A stretch of DNA of 42,817 nucleotides from Candidatus Auribacterota bacterium (GCA_023144635.1 JAGLFH010000039.1:1-42817), one strand, 5' to 3'. Counted from the stretch's first letter, positions 7,874-17,545 are shown. A program made the numbers and translations. The notes: a model not told the origin generated them from the letters alone.

Positions 7874-8305
7874 TTATTTTTCCATATATCTCTTTATAGC
7901 TTCTCTTGCATCACTTTTTATATCAGTAAATTTCACTCCGAGCTTGTATTGTTTTATGTAACGCGGCCCGGCAAGTGAAAAACTTACAACCTCTGCAAGG
8001 ACTTCAATAGGATTTTTGTAACCGGGAAGCATAAAAGCAATTTTTAGATAATTCGGGTCCAGAAAACTGTCATCCTTCCAAACATGAAGACCATCATAAC
8101 GCAGATGATTAACTAAAAAGCACATACCTCGTATCGAAAGATCAAGAGCTGTTCCTTCCTGCTGTTTTGAGGACTTATCGTCCTCATGCCTAGAAATAAC
8201 GATAAAGACGACACTCTTATGAAACTCTTTTCGATAAAAGCTCCGCTTTTCTAACTTAAAGCTCTTTTTAAGATCACCTAATAAATAACGAAAAATCTTT
8301 TTCAT
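7874..8305 (-). CDS. PilZ-domain protein overlapping the M23 peptidase gene
   Basis: 143 residues from the ATG at 8305; a TTG at 8326 could add 7. A basic N-terminus (MKKIFRYLLGDLKKSF) precedes the PilZ domain. The motifs are RxxxR (R-SFY-R in KRSFYRKEF) and DxSxxG (ALDLSIRGMCF). It is therefore a likely c-di-GMP binder. Its start lies inside the end of the M23 peptidase gene (about 32-nt overlap), so the two are translationally coupled. This suggests it reports on or controls the envelope enzyme. The ribosome site is weak. Confidence 0.8.
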   Translation of the reverse strand: MKKIFRYLLGDLKKSFKLEKRSFYRKEFHKSVVFIVISRHEDDKSSKQQEGTALDLSIRGMCFLVNHLRYDGLHVWKDDSFLDPNYLKIAFMLPGYKNPIEVLAEVVSFSLAGPRYIKQYKLGVKFTDIKSDAREAIKRYMEK

Positions 8306-10214
8306 TTTTGTTACCCGTATTATCAAGAACGCTTACATATATATTTGCTTTATTTTCACTTATATCAATATTTTCTGTATTAAACATAACTAAATCAAAA
8401 CGTGTGTTTACTTCAAAAGGTATTTTTTCTCCATTAACTCTTACCTGTAATGAATCATAATCTATACCGGATCCATCATCTTTGATCTCCAATGTTATCA
8501 TCTCTAATTTGTTTTTCAAACCTTCTTTTTTAGGGTTAAGAAGAGTTATCGAAGGAACCATGTTGTCTTTAAAAACAGCCATTAATCCCCCTGTCATAAG
8601 TGATGCCGTACGAAATCCTTTTTCTATTCTATTAGAAATAAATTCCCATTTATCAAATAACTTCATAAATAAAGCAGTATTCTCTTTTGCTTTTTTATTA
8701 TCAAGCTTCACTCCAACAGTTATAGGATCCCAAAAAGCCTGTGCACGAGGCTCAAGGTCAAAAGCAGTCTTATCTAAAACTGTTAACTCAGGATTTTCCG
8801 TTACTACATCTTTCTTTTCAATAATATAAATAAGCCCCTTTTCTAAAACTGTTTCAGGACTTGTTTCTATAAGAAACCTATCACTTATTGTCTTTATGGC
8901 CCTATCCTTCTCAAGCATAACACTTAATACTTTCTTACTCACAACTATATCTTTATTACTTACAATTCGACAATCTAAACGTCTAAAAGATAAAATGTCT
9001 CTTGGATCAAAAGTAAATGTATAAAATTTATCCTCTATTTTTTTAAGCTTAGAAGTAATAGGGGTTCCGTCAATAATGATTATCGCTTCTCCTGGTTTAT
9101 CTGAAAAGAACATTATTCTGTCATCACGAATAATAATATCATTACTATAATCCAGTACTTTTTTCTTATATGGATTAAGAGTGATTTTTGCACATGACCT
9201 GTTACCGCTCTCATCATAAGCATTTATTTTTATAGGTAACGAGGCATTAGTTACATTAAAAATACCATTACCTTCTCCTTGATAAAAAGTAAGGCGTTTA
9301 ATATTTTTGTTAAATAAATTCAAATAACCCTGACGTGTTTTTAAATAAGCATTACGGGAATAAGCAAAAAACAGTTTTTTATATTCACCATATGAAAATC
9401 TGTTTATATTTACAGAAAAAGGTTCCCTGTCAGATATTACTTCAACATGATTAAGACCAAGCTTATTTCCACCTGATTCATCAAAAGCATAAAGCGAAAT
9501 ACCTATCTTACCTTTTGCATTTATCTCCTGACCCTTTAATGTATATTCACCGTTCTTTTTCTTATAGAGAGCAAAATATGCAGGCTCGTGTCTTCCGTTT
9601 ATAACAGCATCTGCTTCCATCGGCTGGATAGCTACTGCTTTTAAAACAGGCGGTTTTCTATCAATATTTCTTAGTTCTTTAATAGAAAAACGTATAGGAT
9701 GATCAAAACTATTACGTACTTCAAAATGAAGATGCGGAAATACTCCTCCACTATCACCACTATAAGCGACTATTTCCCCTTTACTGACCTTATAACGCGT
9801 TTCTTTAAAATATATATCATGAAAATACTTACCGGTTGCAAGCTGTTTTTTACGTATTTCTTTATCTATTTCCGGAGTAAATGACTCTAAATGCGCAAAG
9901 ACTATCACATAAGACCCGTCATGCGTCTTTATATAAAGAGCTTTACCATAACCGAATGAAGATACCTTTATTCGGGAGATATATCCATCTACCGGAGAAA
10001 TTACTTTCCAACCAGTTTTACCATTAGTAGAAATATCTATTCCTGCATGAAAATGATCTTTTCTAAATTCACCAAAACTTCCTGTTTCATGTGTTATTTT
10101 TTCAAGTGGATATGAAAAAACAGGTATAGCATTTTCGGCAGATACACTTTTCGTCAAAAACAGATAAAAACTAACAGCTGTCAGGATTACTATTTTTTTT
10201 AATAATATTTTCAT
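8274..10214 (-). CDS. Exported M23-family peptidoglycan endopeptidase with long beta-rich tail
   Basis: 646 residues from the ATG at 10214 (the upstream TTG adds one). The signal peptide is about 1-26 (cut after SVSA). The M23/LytM domain covers about 40-175 with an intact zinc site: HFHAGID (H56, D60), FAHLE (H108) and PHLHFE (H161, H163). M23 enzymes cut peptide cross-links in peptidoglycan. The remaining 450 residues look like several Ig-like beta domains, the last near SITLLNPKKEG...DDGSGIDYDSLQVRVNG. It overlaps the HAMP-stub gene by 44 nt and the PilZ gene by about 32 nt, giving a coupled three-gene unit. Confidence 0.88.
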   Translation of the reverse strand: MKILLKKIVILTAVSFYLFLTKSVSAENAIPVFSYPLEKITHETGSFGEFRKDHFHAGIDISTNGKTGWKVISPVDGYISRIKVSSFGYGKALYIKTHDGSYVIVFAHLESFTPEIDKEIRKKQLATGKYFHDIYFKETRYKVSKGEIVAYSGDSGGVFPHLHFEVRNSFDHPIRFSIKELRNIDRKPPVLKAVAIQPMEADAVINGRHEPAYFALYKKKNGEYTLKGQEINAKGKIGISLYAFDESGGNKLGLNHVEVISDREPFSVNINRFSYGEYKKLFFAYSRNAYLKTRQGYLNLFNKNIKRLTFYQGEGNGIFNVTNASLPIKINAYDESGNRSCAKITLNPYKKKVLDYSNDIIIRDDRIMFFSDKPGEAIIIIDGTPITSKLKKIEDKFYTFTFDPRDILSFRRLDCRIVSNKDIVVSKKVLSVMLEKDRAIKTISDRFLIETSPETVLEKGLIYIIEKKDVVTENPELTVLDKTAFDLEPRAQAFWDPITVGVKLDNKKAKENTALFMKLFDKWEFISNRIEKGFRTASLMTGGLMAVFKDNMVPSITLLNPKKEGLKNKLEMITLEIKDDGSGIDYDSLQVRVNGEKIPFEVNTRFDLVMFNTENIDISENKANIYVSVLDNTGNKNEKDFSLFIR

Positions 10215-10734
10215 CAATGTTTACTTTCTCGATCTCTTTAATTATTTTTTGTATTTCTTCTTGAACATCCTTTTTATCAGATAACACGGCCTCAAGACTA
10301 CTCTTTGCTTTTATAATAGTTTTAGAAAATTTTTCTTCTCTTTCTTTGAAATCATCCACAAGTTCATTAAATTTTTCAGCAACAAAACCGAATGAATCTT
10401 CTGTTCTAAATGCAAGGCGTATATTTTCTCCACGTATAATTCTTTCACATACATCTGTTATTCTTTTAAAAACACCTAACATTCTTGCGTTATAATATGC
10501 ATAAAAGATCAAATAAGTAAAAAGCAGCCATCCTAGAAAAATCATCATCTTAAGAGGCATATCCAGGTCAAACTGATCAGCATGAGTTAAAAACACAGAG
10601 ACAAACATCCGAATGTACTCAGCACTCATTACAAATATTGCTATAAAAACCGTTACAACAGCATAAAAGCCAAAAAACGCCTGAAACTTCTTATTTAAGA
10701 ATAAACGTCTCTTATTTTTTTCAGCTGTACTCAT
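10171..10734 (-). CDS. Two-helix membrane protein with HAMP-like stub and coiled coil
   Basis: 187 residues. Transmembrane helices lie at about 18-41 and 62-82, with a short loop outside. A HAMP-like stretch follows (YYNARMLGVFKRITDVCERIIRG...FRTEDSFGFVAEKFNELVDDF, about 82-135), then a coiled coil to the end. No kinase, methyl-accepting or cyclase output domain is attached. It could be a membrane signal transmitter acting through a partner. It overlaps the M23 gene, pointing to cell-wall control. The HAMP assignment rests on layout and the conserved Glu and Pro-less helix pattern, so it is moderate. Confidence 0.65.
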   Translation of the reverse strand: MSTAEKNKRRLFLNKKFQAFFGFYAVVTVFIAIFVMSAEYIRMFVSVFLTHADQFDLDMPLKMMIFLGWLLFTYLIFYAYYNARMLGVFKRITDVCERIIRGENIRLAFRTEDSFGFVAEKFNELVDDFKEREEKFSKTIIKAKSSLEAVLSDKKDVQEEIQKIIKEIEKVNIDENIIKKNSNPDSC

Positions 10735-10932
10735 ACTTATGCTCCTAAAAACATCACTTTTTTATGTGTTTTGTATTATTTTTAAACAAAATATATATAA
10801 AACTGTCTTTTACAAATAGACTTGCATAAGAAAGTGCAATTCATATGCCATAGAATATCTACAACAAATAAAAACAGAAAAAACCTGCTAAATTAGATAT
10901 GATATTATGAAATGAAAATAAGGAATGGCTTA

Positions 10933-11784
10933 TTAACCTCTGATATTAGCTGTCAAAGACAACAATATCTCAGAAATCGTATTTTTCAAATCTTTTCTTT
11001 TACAGATCAAATCAATATGTCCATGATCAAGCATGAACTCTGAACGCTGAAATCCCGGAGGCAACTCCTGCTTTATGGTCTGCTTAATAACTCTTGGACC
11101 TGTAAAGCCCACCAATGCCTCTGGCTCAGCTATAATAACATCTCCCAGAGATGCAAAGCTTGCCATTATACCTGCCATAGTAGGGTGTGTCAATACTGAA
11201 ATAAAAGGAATTCCTGCTTGCCTAAGTCGCAGCAATGCAGCAGAAGTCTTTGCCATCTGCATCAAAGAAAGACAGCCTTCGTACATACGTGCACCACCGC
11301 CTGAACCTGATATAATAATTACAGGTATCCTTTTTTCAATACCTCTTTCTATCGCACGGGTTATTTTTTCCCCTACAACTGACCCCATACTGCCCATTAT
11401 AAACCCTGCCTCAGTGACACTAAGAGAAACACTAACGCCGTCCATAGAGCAAACTCCACAAACAGCAGCATCCAGAAGACCGGTCTTTTTCTGATCTTCC
11501 TCAAGCTTTTCCTTATAGGTCTTCGGCCCTTTAAAGTTAATAGGGTCTTCAGATATAAGATCACCATCGAACTCCTGGAATGTACCCGGATCAGCCAAAA
11601 GCTCAATACGCTCGACAACGTTTATAGTAAAATGAAAACCGCAGTGAGGACAAACTTTATTGTGTGATGCAAGTTCTTTATTAAATACTACCTGTGAACA
11701 CTTAGTACATTTTATCCAGAGACCATCTGGGATTATCTTTTTCTTTGTACCGGAAAAACTTATTTTTTTTCCAAACAATCTCAT
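10933..11784 (-). CDS. accD: Acetyl-CoA carboxylase carboxyltransferase subunit beta
   Basis: 283 residues, typical length. The N-terminal zinc ribbon is visible as C26, C29, C45, C48 (CTKC...CPHC). The crotonase-like carboxyltransferase fold follows, with SGSGGGARMYEG and SFASLGDVIIAEPEALVGFTGPRVI. It transfers carboxyl from biotin to acetyl-CoA, making malonyl-CoA for fatty acids, with the AccA partner, which is not in this window. GAGGAAG stands just before the ATG. It is the last gene of the long run, 16 nt after gatB. Confidence 0.95.
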   Translation of the reverse strand: MRLFGKKISFSGTKKKIIPDGLWIKCTKCSQVVFNKELASHNKVCPHCGFHFTINVVERIELLADPGTFQEFDGDLISEDPINFKGPKTYKEKLEEDQKKTGLLDAAVCGVCSMDGVSVSLSVTEAGFIMGSMGSVVGEKITRAIERGIEKRIPVIIISGSGGGARMYEGCLSLMQMAKTSAALLRLRQAGIPFISVLTHPTMAGIMASFASLGDVIIAEPEALVGFTGPRVIKQTIKQELPPGFQRSEFMLDHGHIDLICKRKDLKNTISEILLSLTANIRG

Positions 11785-11800
11785 ATCTTCCTCTTTATTA

Positions 11801-13234
11801 TCAGCTCAAAAGTTCTTTTAATATTTCATTAACTATTTTAGGATTAGCTTTTCCTTTTGTCTCTTTCATGACTTGACCCACAAAGAAACCGGCAGCCTGC
11901 TTTTTTCCGCTTTTATAATCTGCTACAGTCTGCGGATTTTCATCAACGACTTTTGATACTATTTGCTTTAGTTTCTCCCTGTCTCCTATCTGCTCTAATC
12001 CTTTTGACTTTATTATCTCTTTTGCATCAAAACCCTTTGCAAACATCTCGCTAAAGACATCTTTTGCGATTTTAGCATTTATAACCCCTTTATCAACAAA
12101 AGTCAATAGCTGTGCTAATTTTATCGGAGTTACAGGAGATTTTTGCGTACCTTTTTCCATTGCGTTCATCTCCCTCATCCACTCACCCATCATCCAGTTA
12201 CTGACCATTTTCTTATTAGGAAAACAAGAAACTACTTCCTCGTAATAATCCGCATAAAACATCTCATCTGTAAGGACTCCTGCATCATATGAGGGAAGTC
12301 CATGTTCAGATATAAATCGTTTTTTACGCATTAAAGGAAGCTCTGGTAAACCTTCTTTTAAATGATCAATCTCTTTTTTTGAAAACGTAAATGGTACAAG
12401 ATCAGGTTCAGGAAAATATCTGTAATCATGAGCTTCTTCTTTGGTTCGCATAGAGAACGTCTTTGACTTTCCATCGTCCCAAAGACGAGTTTCCTGAACT
12501 ATGCTCTCACCTTTTTCAAGCAGTTTTTTCTGTCTTAATGCTTCATGTTCCAAGGCTTTTTGTACATGACGAAATGAATTTAAATTTTTTAACTCTGTCT
12601 TTGTGCCAAGCTCCACCTCACCCTTTTTGCGTAAGGAAATATTAGCATCACACCTTAAAGACCCCTCTTCCATGTTTCCATCAGAAATACCAAGGTATCG
12701 AACTATCTGCCTTATCATCTTCATATAATGAAAAGCTTCAATAGGCTCCCTCATATCAGGTTCACTTACTATCTCCAGTAAAGGAACACCTGTTCTATTA
12801 TAATCAACAAACGAGCTTCCCTTGCCAGATTCATCATGTATGTTTTTTCCTGCATCTTCTTCCAGATGAGCACGTGTAATACCGATCCTTTTAATAAAAC
12901 CGTTTATATCTACATCAAGATAACCGTTTATTGCAAAAGGCTTATCATACTGGGATACCTGATAATTCTTAGGCAAATCAGGATAAAAGTAATTTTTTCT
13001 ATCCATCTTACTGTAAAGAGGTATTTCACAATTTAGGATCAGGCCTGTCAATATAGCATATTCTACAGCTTTTCGATTCATAACAGGTAACACACCAGGC
13101 ATTCCTAGACATACCGGACAAACTGAAGTATTCGCATCCCTACCAAATTTTGCAGAACATGAACAAAAGAGTTTTGACTCCGTTGCAAGATGCACATGAA
13201 CTTCAAGACCTATGACTATTTCCCAATCACTCAT
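11801..13234 (-). CDS. gatB: Aspartyl/glutamyl-tRNA amidotransferase subunit B
   Basis: 477 residues, full length. The N-terminus (WEIVIGLEVHVHL) and the YFYPDLPKNYQVSQYD motif are diagnostic, with zinc-type cysteines at C23SCSAKF and SVCPVCLGMPG. The C-terminal YqeY-like tRNA-binding tail ends in KANPKIVNEILKELL. GatB binds misacylated Glu-tRNA(Gln) or Asp-tRNA(Asn) and activates it for amidation. Its start overlaps the gatA stop by 4 nt (ATGA), the usual coupling. Confidence 0.96.
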   Translation of the reverse strand: MSDWEIVIGLEVHVHLATESKLFCSCSAKFGRDANTSVCPVCLGMPGVLPVMNRKAVEYAILTGLILNCEIPLYSKMDRKNYFYPDLPKNYQVSQYDKPFAINGYLDVDINGFIKRIGITRAHLEEDAGKNIHDESGKGSSFVDYNRTGVPLLEIVSEPDMREPIEAFHYMKMIRQIVRYLGISDGNMEEGSLRCDANISLRKKGEVELGTKTELKNLNSFRHVQKALEHEALRQKKLLEKGESIVQETRLWDDGKSKTFSMRTKEEAHDYRYFPEPDLVPFTFSKKEIDHLKEGLPELPLMRKKRFISEHGLPSYDAGVLTDEMFYADYYEEVVSCFPNKKMVSNWMMGEWMREMNAMEKGTQKSPVTPIKLAQLLTFVDKGVINAKIAKDVFSEMFAKGFDAKEIIKSKGLEQIGDREKLKQIVSKVVDENPQTVADYKSGKKQAAGFFVGQVMKETKGKANPKIVNEILKELLS

Positions 13235-14688
13235 GATAATATTCTTTCTTTTTTATCTATTTTAAAAACACCTTGTTCAAATGTATAAGCTGTGTTAAGC
13301 AAGCTTTCTTCTGAAAATGCCGGGCCTATAAGCTGAAGGCCTATTGGCATTTTATCTTTATCAAAACCACTTGGTACCGAAATAGCAGGAAGCCCTGCAA
13401 GATTAACCGATATTGTACAAATATCACTTAAATACATCTCAAGTGGATTAGTTGCTTTTTCTCCAATTTTAAAAGCTGTTGTAGGTGATGTAGGAGTAAG
13501 CACTATATCGACTTTCTTAAAGACTTCATTAAAATCCTGCAGTATCAGTGTTCGTACTTTCTGTGCCTTTTTGTAATATGCATCATAATATCCGGAACTC
13601 AAGACAAATGTTCCTAGCAAGATCCTGCGTTTTACTTCAGTTCCAAATCCCTTTGTCCTTGATTCAATATACATATCTATAAGATCATTATCTTTTTGAT
13701 CCCTGAAACCATATTTAACACCATCATATCTTGCCAGATTAGAACTTGCTTCCGCAGTAGCAAGAACATAATATGCCGCAACTGCATACTGGGTATGAGG
13801 AAGAGAAACAGGTATCATCTCTGCACCAAGTCCTTCTAACGAGTTAATACCTTTTTCAATATTTTCCTTTACTTCTTTATTTATTCCCTCTCTAAAATAT
13901 TCTTTTGGAATACCTATTTTCAATCCTTTGATATCTCCGGTAAGAGAATCTACATAATTTCTTTTTCCGCAAGGAAAAGATGTTGAATCTTTTTTATCAT
14001 GCCCCGCTATCACACTTAAAAGAAGCGCTGAATCCTTTACATCCTGAGAAATCGTCCCTATCTGATCAAGAGATGATGCAAATGCGACAAGACCGTAACG
14101 CGAAACAAGTCCATAAGTAGGTTTTAGGCCAACGACACCACAAAATGAAGCAGGCTGACGTATTGAACCACCTGTATCAGAGCCAAGAGCAAGCAGGACT
14201 TCGCCAGCACCTACTGCTGCAGCCGATCCTCCGCTGGACCCTCCGGGAACTCTCTCTTTATCCCATGGATTTGATGTCTTTTGATAATATGAAGTCTCTG
14301 TAGATGAACCCATTGCAAATTCATCCATATTTGTGTTGCCAACAAAAAGTCCCTGATCATTTAGCACACAATCAATAACATGCGCATTATAGATCGAGTT
14401 AAAATTTTCTAATATTCTTGATGAGCAAGATGAGACCCGTCCTTTGATAAGTATATTATCCTTATTGGCTACTGGAACACCGCAAAGGAGTTTGCTTTCA
14501 TCAATACTGTTATCCAGTTTTCCGGCATCATGAAATGCCTTCTCCTCTTCAAGGCGTAAAAATGCTTTTATATCCCCGTCAACTTTATTTATGCCCTTTA
14601 TTGTATCAAGCATTACTTCAGTAGGTTTTATTTTTTTTTCTCTTATTAGCTTTGAAAGCTCAAAAGCACTGTAATCTTTTATATTCAT
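13231..14688 (-). CDS. gatA: Glutamyl-tRNA(Gln) amidotransferase subunit A
   Basis: 485 residues, the amidase that frees ammonia from glutamine for GatB. The Ser-cisSer-Lys triad is present: K76 in PVANKDN, S151 in GGSSGGS and S175 in DTGGSIR. The ribosome site ACGGAG precedes the ATG by about 8 nt. It follows gatC with a 73-nt gap that carries a hairpin plus T-tract, unlike its 4-nt overlap with gatB. The complete GatCAB set implies an indirect route to Gln-tRNA and/or Asn-tRNA. Confidence 0.96.
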   Translation of the reverse strand: MNIKDYSAFELSKLIREKKIKPTEVMLDTIKGINKVDGDIKAFLRLEEEKAFHDAGKLDNSIDESKLLCGVPVANKDNILIKGRVSSCSSRILENFNSIYNAHVIDCVLNDQGLFVGNTNMDEFAMGSSTETSYYQKTSNPWDKERVPGGSSGGSAAAVGAGEVLLALGSDTGGSIRQPASFCGVVGLKPTYGLVSRYGLVAFASSLDQIGTISQDVKDSALLLSVIAGHDKKDSTSFPCGKRNYVDSLTGDIKGLKIGIPKEYFREGINKEVKENIEKGINSLEGLGAEMIPVSLPHTQYAVAAYYVLATAEASSNLARYDGVKYGFRDQKDNDLIDMYIESRTKGFGTEVKRRILLGTFVLSSGYYDAYYKKAQKVRTLILQDFNEVFKKVDIVLTPTSPTTAFKIGEKATNPLEMYLSDICTISVNLAGLPAISVPSGFDKDKMPIGLQLIGPAFSEESLLNTAYTFEQGVFKIDKKERILS

Positions 14689-14708
14689 ATAAAAACTCCG
14701 TTACAAAA

Positions 14709-14742
14709 AAGAAGTAAGACGATTTACCCCTTCTTACTTCTT
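14709..14742 (-). terminator. Terminator-like hairpin between gatC and gatA (possible attenuator)
   Basis: An 11-bp stem (AAGAAGTAAGA at 14709-14719 with TCTTACTTCTT at 14732-14742) has a 12-nt loop. On the minus strand it is followed by TTTTTTGTAACGGAG. The stem has few GC pairs, so termination would be partial. It lies immediately before the gatA ribosome site. Confidence 0.55.
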
Positions 14743-14761
14743 AAATAAAACTCATCATCTT

Positions 14762-15046
14762 CTAAAGGATTTTCGGAACCTCAAAAAACTCTCCGTCAGT
14801 TTTTGGTGCATTTTTAACGATGTCTTCCCTCTTATAAGAATCATGCGCAACATCATCACGATACACATTCTTTATATCAAGGATATGATCCATTGCCTCA
14901 ACATTATCAGCATCAATTTCTCCAAGCTTTTCAATATATTCAACAATGTCCTTCAGTTGAGGAGTTATTACTTTTTTCTCCTCATCATTGAGCTTCAGCC
15001 TTGAAAGCGAAGAAAGATAATCTAAAAGTTTATCATCAATATTCAT
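14762..15046 (-). CDS. gatC: Aspartyl/glutamyl-tRNA amidotransferase subunit C
   Basis: 94 residues, typical length. It has the family pattern LDYLSSLSRLKLNDEEKK near the N-terminus, then a helix with IVEYIEKLGEIDADNVEAM and a C-terminal tail ending FFEVPKIL. GatC stabilises the GatA-GatB complex. Its ATG overlaps the stop of the DUF502 gene by 4 nt, so it is coupled to that gene, not to gatA, which lies beyond the hairpin. Confidence 0.93.
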   Translation of the reverse strand: MNIDDKLLDYLSSLSRLKLNDEEKKVITPQLKDIVEYIEKLGEIDADNVEAMDHILDIKNVYRDDVAHDSYKREDIVKNAPKTDGEFFEVPKIL

Positions 15047-15786
15047 TCTGTTCCAACTTCCTTAGCATCAATTTGTCCTTCACCATCAATATCATTATTG
15101 TTCTTTGACTCATTCATTATCCTCGGGATCACTGCACCTCCTGAGATTATAAGCTTCATCCCGTCTTCTACAGACATATCAAGATACTGTATATCTTTTT
15201 CGGCAACCATTATCAAAAAGCCCGATGTAGGATTTGGTGTTGTAGGGACAAATACATTACATACATTTTCGCCGCCTGCCTTCTGAAGTATTTCACCTTT
15301 TGTCTTAAAAGTTAAAAAAGCCATAGTAAAAAGCCCTTTTCGCGGATATTCCAAAAGGACTACACGCCTGAAGATAGTAGCTTTATTTCCCCAAACAGCA
15401 TTAGATATCTGCTTTAATGCAATATATATCTTATTAAATATCGGTATTCTAAAGAGAACCACCTCCAGCAAAGAGAGTATTTTTCTCATAAAAAGATAGC
15501 GCGCGAAAAGCCCTATAAGGTAAATAGATGAAATGATTACAAGTATAACGAAAACAATTAAATATATCTTTAAATGCTCTATATCAGCTTCTTCTAGTGA
15601 AAAACGTTTTAGTAAAATCTCAGTTATTTGATCAACACGGAAAATATTCACAAAAAAATTGAACAAAAAGACAAAAACAGAAATGGAAAGGACTATAGGC
15701 ATTACCATAAAAAGACCTGTTATAATGTTCTTTTTAATAGCTATACTTGCCCAAAAACCTTTTTTTTCTTTATTTTTATTTTCCAT
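15043..15786 (-). CDS. DUF502-family membrane protein
   Basis: 247 residues. Two transmembrane helices (about 18-44 and 70-98) are followed by the conserved DUF502 region: RIPIFNKIYIALKQI, VVLLEYPRKGLFTMAFLT and FVPTTPNPTSGFLIMV. The tail after about 225 is acidic and variable. Proteins of this family are widespread inner-membrane proteins of unknown function. It overlaps the CNNM gene by 11 nt upstream and gatC by 4 nt downstream. Confidence 0.9.
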   Translation of the reverse strand: MENKNKEKKGFWASIAIKKNIITGLFMVMPIVLSISVFVFLFNFFVNIFRVDQITEILLKRFSLEEADIEHLKIYLIVFVILVIISSIYLIGLFARYLFMRKILSLLEVVLFRIPIFNKIYIALKQISNAVWGNKATIFRRVVLLEYPRKGLFTMAFLTFKTKGEILQKAGGENVCNVFVPTTPNPTSGFLIMVAEKDIQYLDMSVEDGMKLIISGGAVIPRIMNESKNNNDIDGEGQIDAKEVGTE

Positions 15787-17041
15787 CTTCTTTTTTTTCT
15801 TTTACGAGTTTTCTAATTTTTATCTTCTTTATACTTCGCTCATCAGCTTCTAAAATCGTAAACTCAAGCAAAGAGTCCCTTACAAATTCACCGCTTCTTG
15901 GTATTTTCCCCATTTTATCTATTATAAAGCCACCAATTGTATCAAAATCATCGCTTTCTTCAAGAGTTAAATCAAGGTTTTTGTTTATGTCATCAACAAG
16001 TGTCTTTGCCTGAATAATAAACACTCCATCAGATACTTTTATTATAGGTTTTTCTTCTTCAATATCATATTCATCATGGATCTCACCTACTATTTCCTCA
16101 ATAAGGTCTTCAAGTGTTATTACCCCTGCTGTACCGCCGTACTCGTCTACAACAACAGCCATATGTATCTTTTTTTTCTTAAATTCCCTAAAAAGATCTG
16201 AGATCAATTTTGTCTCCGGTACAAAAAATGGAGTATGAAGTATCTCCCTAAAAGAATGTCCTTTCCCATGCTGGTCCTTCCAAAATTTCAAAAGATCACG
16301 CGTATAAAGTATACCTATTATATTGTCTACATTCTCTCTGTATATAGGTATCCGCGAAAAGCCTTCTGTCTCACAGATATTCATAACATCTTCCATGCTT
16401 GAAGTCTCTTCTAAACATACAAGATCTATTCGCGGTATCATTACTTCACGCACTATTTTATCCCCGAACTCTATTACCGAACGAAGCATGATCTTTTCAT
16501 CTTTTTCTATTGCACCTTCTTTTTCCCCTGCATCTATCACATCTATCAGCTCTTCTTCTGTTATAAAACCTCCATATACACATCGGGTTCCTGTGCCGGC
16601 AATGACCTTTCCTGACATTACAAGTAATGAACTGAACGGTTTAAAAATAGTATAATAGAACTGAATAAGGGGAAATGTTTTTGAAATGAATTTTTCAGGA
16701 TTCTTTGCAGCTATTGCTGACGGCAGGATTTGACCTGCAAAAATAAGGACCGTAAAGATAAAAAACATAATACCAACAAATATCCAGTACTTGGAAACAG
16801 CAGGATCCATCCTAAATAAAAGAACTGTAGTTATACTTACAATAATTATGTATCCAATAGTCCTTACAAGAATAAGTGAGACATATAAAAGAGATGAGCA
16901 ATTAAAATAAACATGTCGTTTGTCTAAACGTTCTAATACAGATTTTATTTTTGCACGCGGGTAATTATTAAGAGCCGTTTCCGACCCAACAGCTATGGAT
17001 GCCAGAATAAAACTTAAAAAAATAATAGAATAAGCTATCAT
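15776..17041 (-). CDS. CNNM/CorC-type membrane protein with CBS pair (HlyC/CorC family)
   Basis: 421 residues. An N-terminal membrane CNNM (DUF21) domain with SETAL at 20-24 and about four helices spans to about 170. A CBS pair follows (about 190-320: MIPRIDLVCL, FSRIPIYRENVDNIIGILYTRD, VVDEYGGTAGVITLEDLIEEIVGEI). The C-terminal CorC/HlyC domain includes DTIGGFIIDKMGKIPRSGE. Family members are linked to magnesium or cobalt export; the older haemolysin name is misleading. It sits 9 nt after ybeY, a common pairing in bacteria. Confidence 0.92.
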   Translation of the reverse strand: MIAYSIIFLSFILASIAVGSETALNNYPRAKIKSVLERLDKRHVYFNCSSLLYVSLILVRTIGYIIIVSITTVLLFRMDPAVSKYWIFVGIMFFIFTVLIFAGQILPSAIAAKNPEKFISKTFPLIQFYYTIFKPFSSLLVMSGKVIAGTGTRCVYGGFITEEELIDVIDAGEKEGAIEKDEKIMLRSVIEFGDKIVREVMIPRIDLVCLEETSSMEDVMNICETEGFSRIPIYRENVDNIIGILYTRDLLKFWKDQHGKGHSFREILHTPFFVPETKLISDLFREFKKKKIHMAVVVDEYGGTAGVITLEDLIEEIVGEIHDEYDIEEEKPIIKVSDGVFIIQAKTLVDDINKNLDLTLEESDDFDTIGGFIIDKMGKIPRSGEFVRDSLLEFTILEADERSIKKIKIRKLVKEKKEDGK

Positions 17042-17050
17042 AGTAATTTA

Positions 17051-17545
17051 TTAAACCTCATCGCAATCTTCAAAATATTTTTTTGTATAATAATCCTGCC
17101 TCTTCCACATCTTTGCTTTTTTAGAAGCAGTAATGTCATCATAACCAAAAACATGCAAAACACCGTGAATTATATATAATGAAAGTTCTTTTTTAAATGA
17201 ATTTTTAAAAGACCTGCAGCTATTCATTGCCATTTCGTGAGAAATAATAATATCTCCTATGGTATCTACGATTAAGGTATCCATCTCTTCCAAATATGAA
17301 AAAGCAATAACATCAGTTGCACTATCAATACCAAGATAACGCTTGTTAAATGTCTGGATGGTCTTATTCGCAATGATGCGGATACTTAGGATCTTTTGGT
17401 TTTTATTCTTTTTAACTTTTTTCTTTAGCCATAATGAATACTCTTTGCAAGCAACTATCGACGCAAGTTCTCTAAATTCCTCAAGATATTTACTTATCTT
17501 TTTGGGAGCTGTTATGTTTATACTTATTGAAGATGGATCATCCAT
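17051..17545 (-). CDS. ybeY: Endoribonuclease YbeY (rRNA maturation factor)
   Basis: 164 residues. It has the family motifs NKRYLGIDSATDVIAFSY, GDIIIS and HGVLHVFGYDD. The metal site has H127 and H131, but the third position is Asp (D137) instead of the usual His. Bacteroidetes-type YbeY sequences, as I recall, also have Asp here, so it is probably still active. YbeY cleaves the 16S rRNA 3' end and takes part in ribosome quality control. It overlaps the HD phosphodiesterase gene by 8 nt, the usual YbeY-PgpH neighbourhood. Confidence 0.92.
   Translation of the reverse strand: MDDPSSISINITAPKKISKYLEEFRELASIVACKEYSLWLKKKVKKNKNQKILSIRIIANKTIQTFNKRYLGIDSATDVIAFSYLEEMDTLIVDTIGDIIISHEMAMNSCRSFKNSFKKELSLYIIHGVLHVFGYDDITASKKAKMWKRQDYYTKKYFEDCDEV

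Noticed and set aside
10915-10935. Terminator after accD
   Set aside because: AATAAG/CTTATT has only six AT-rich pairs and overlaps the stop codon, too weak to call.
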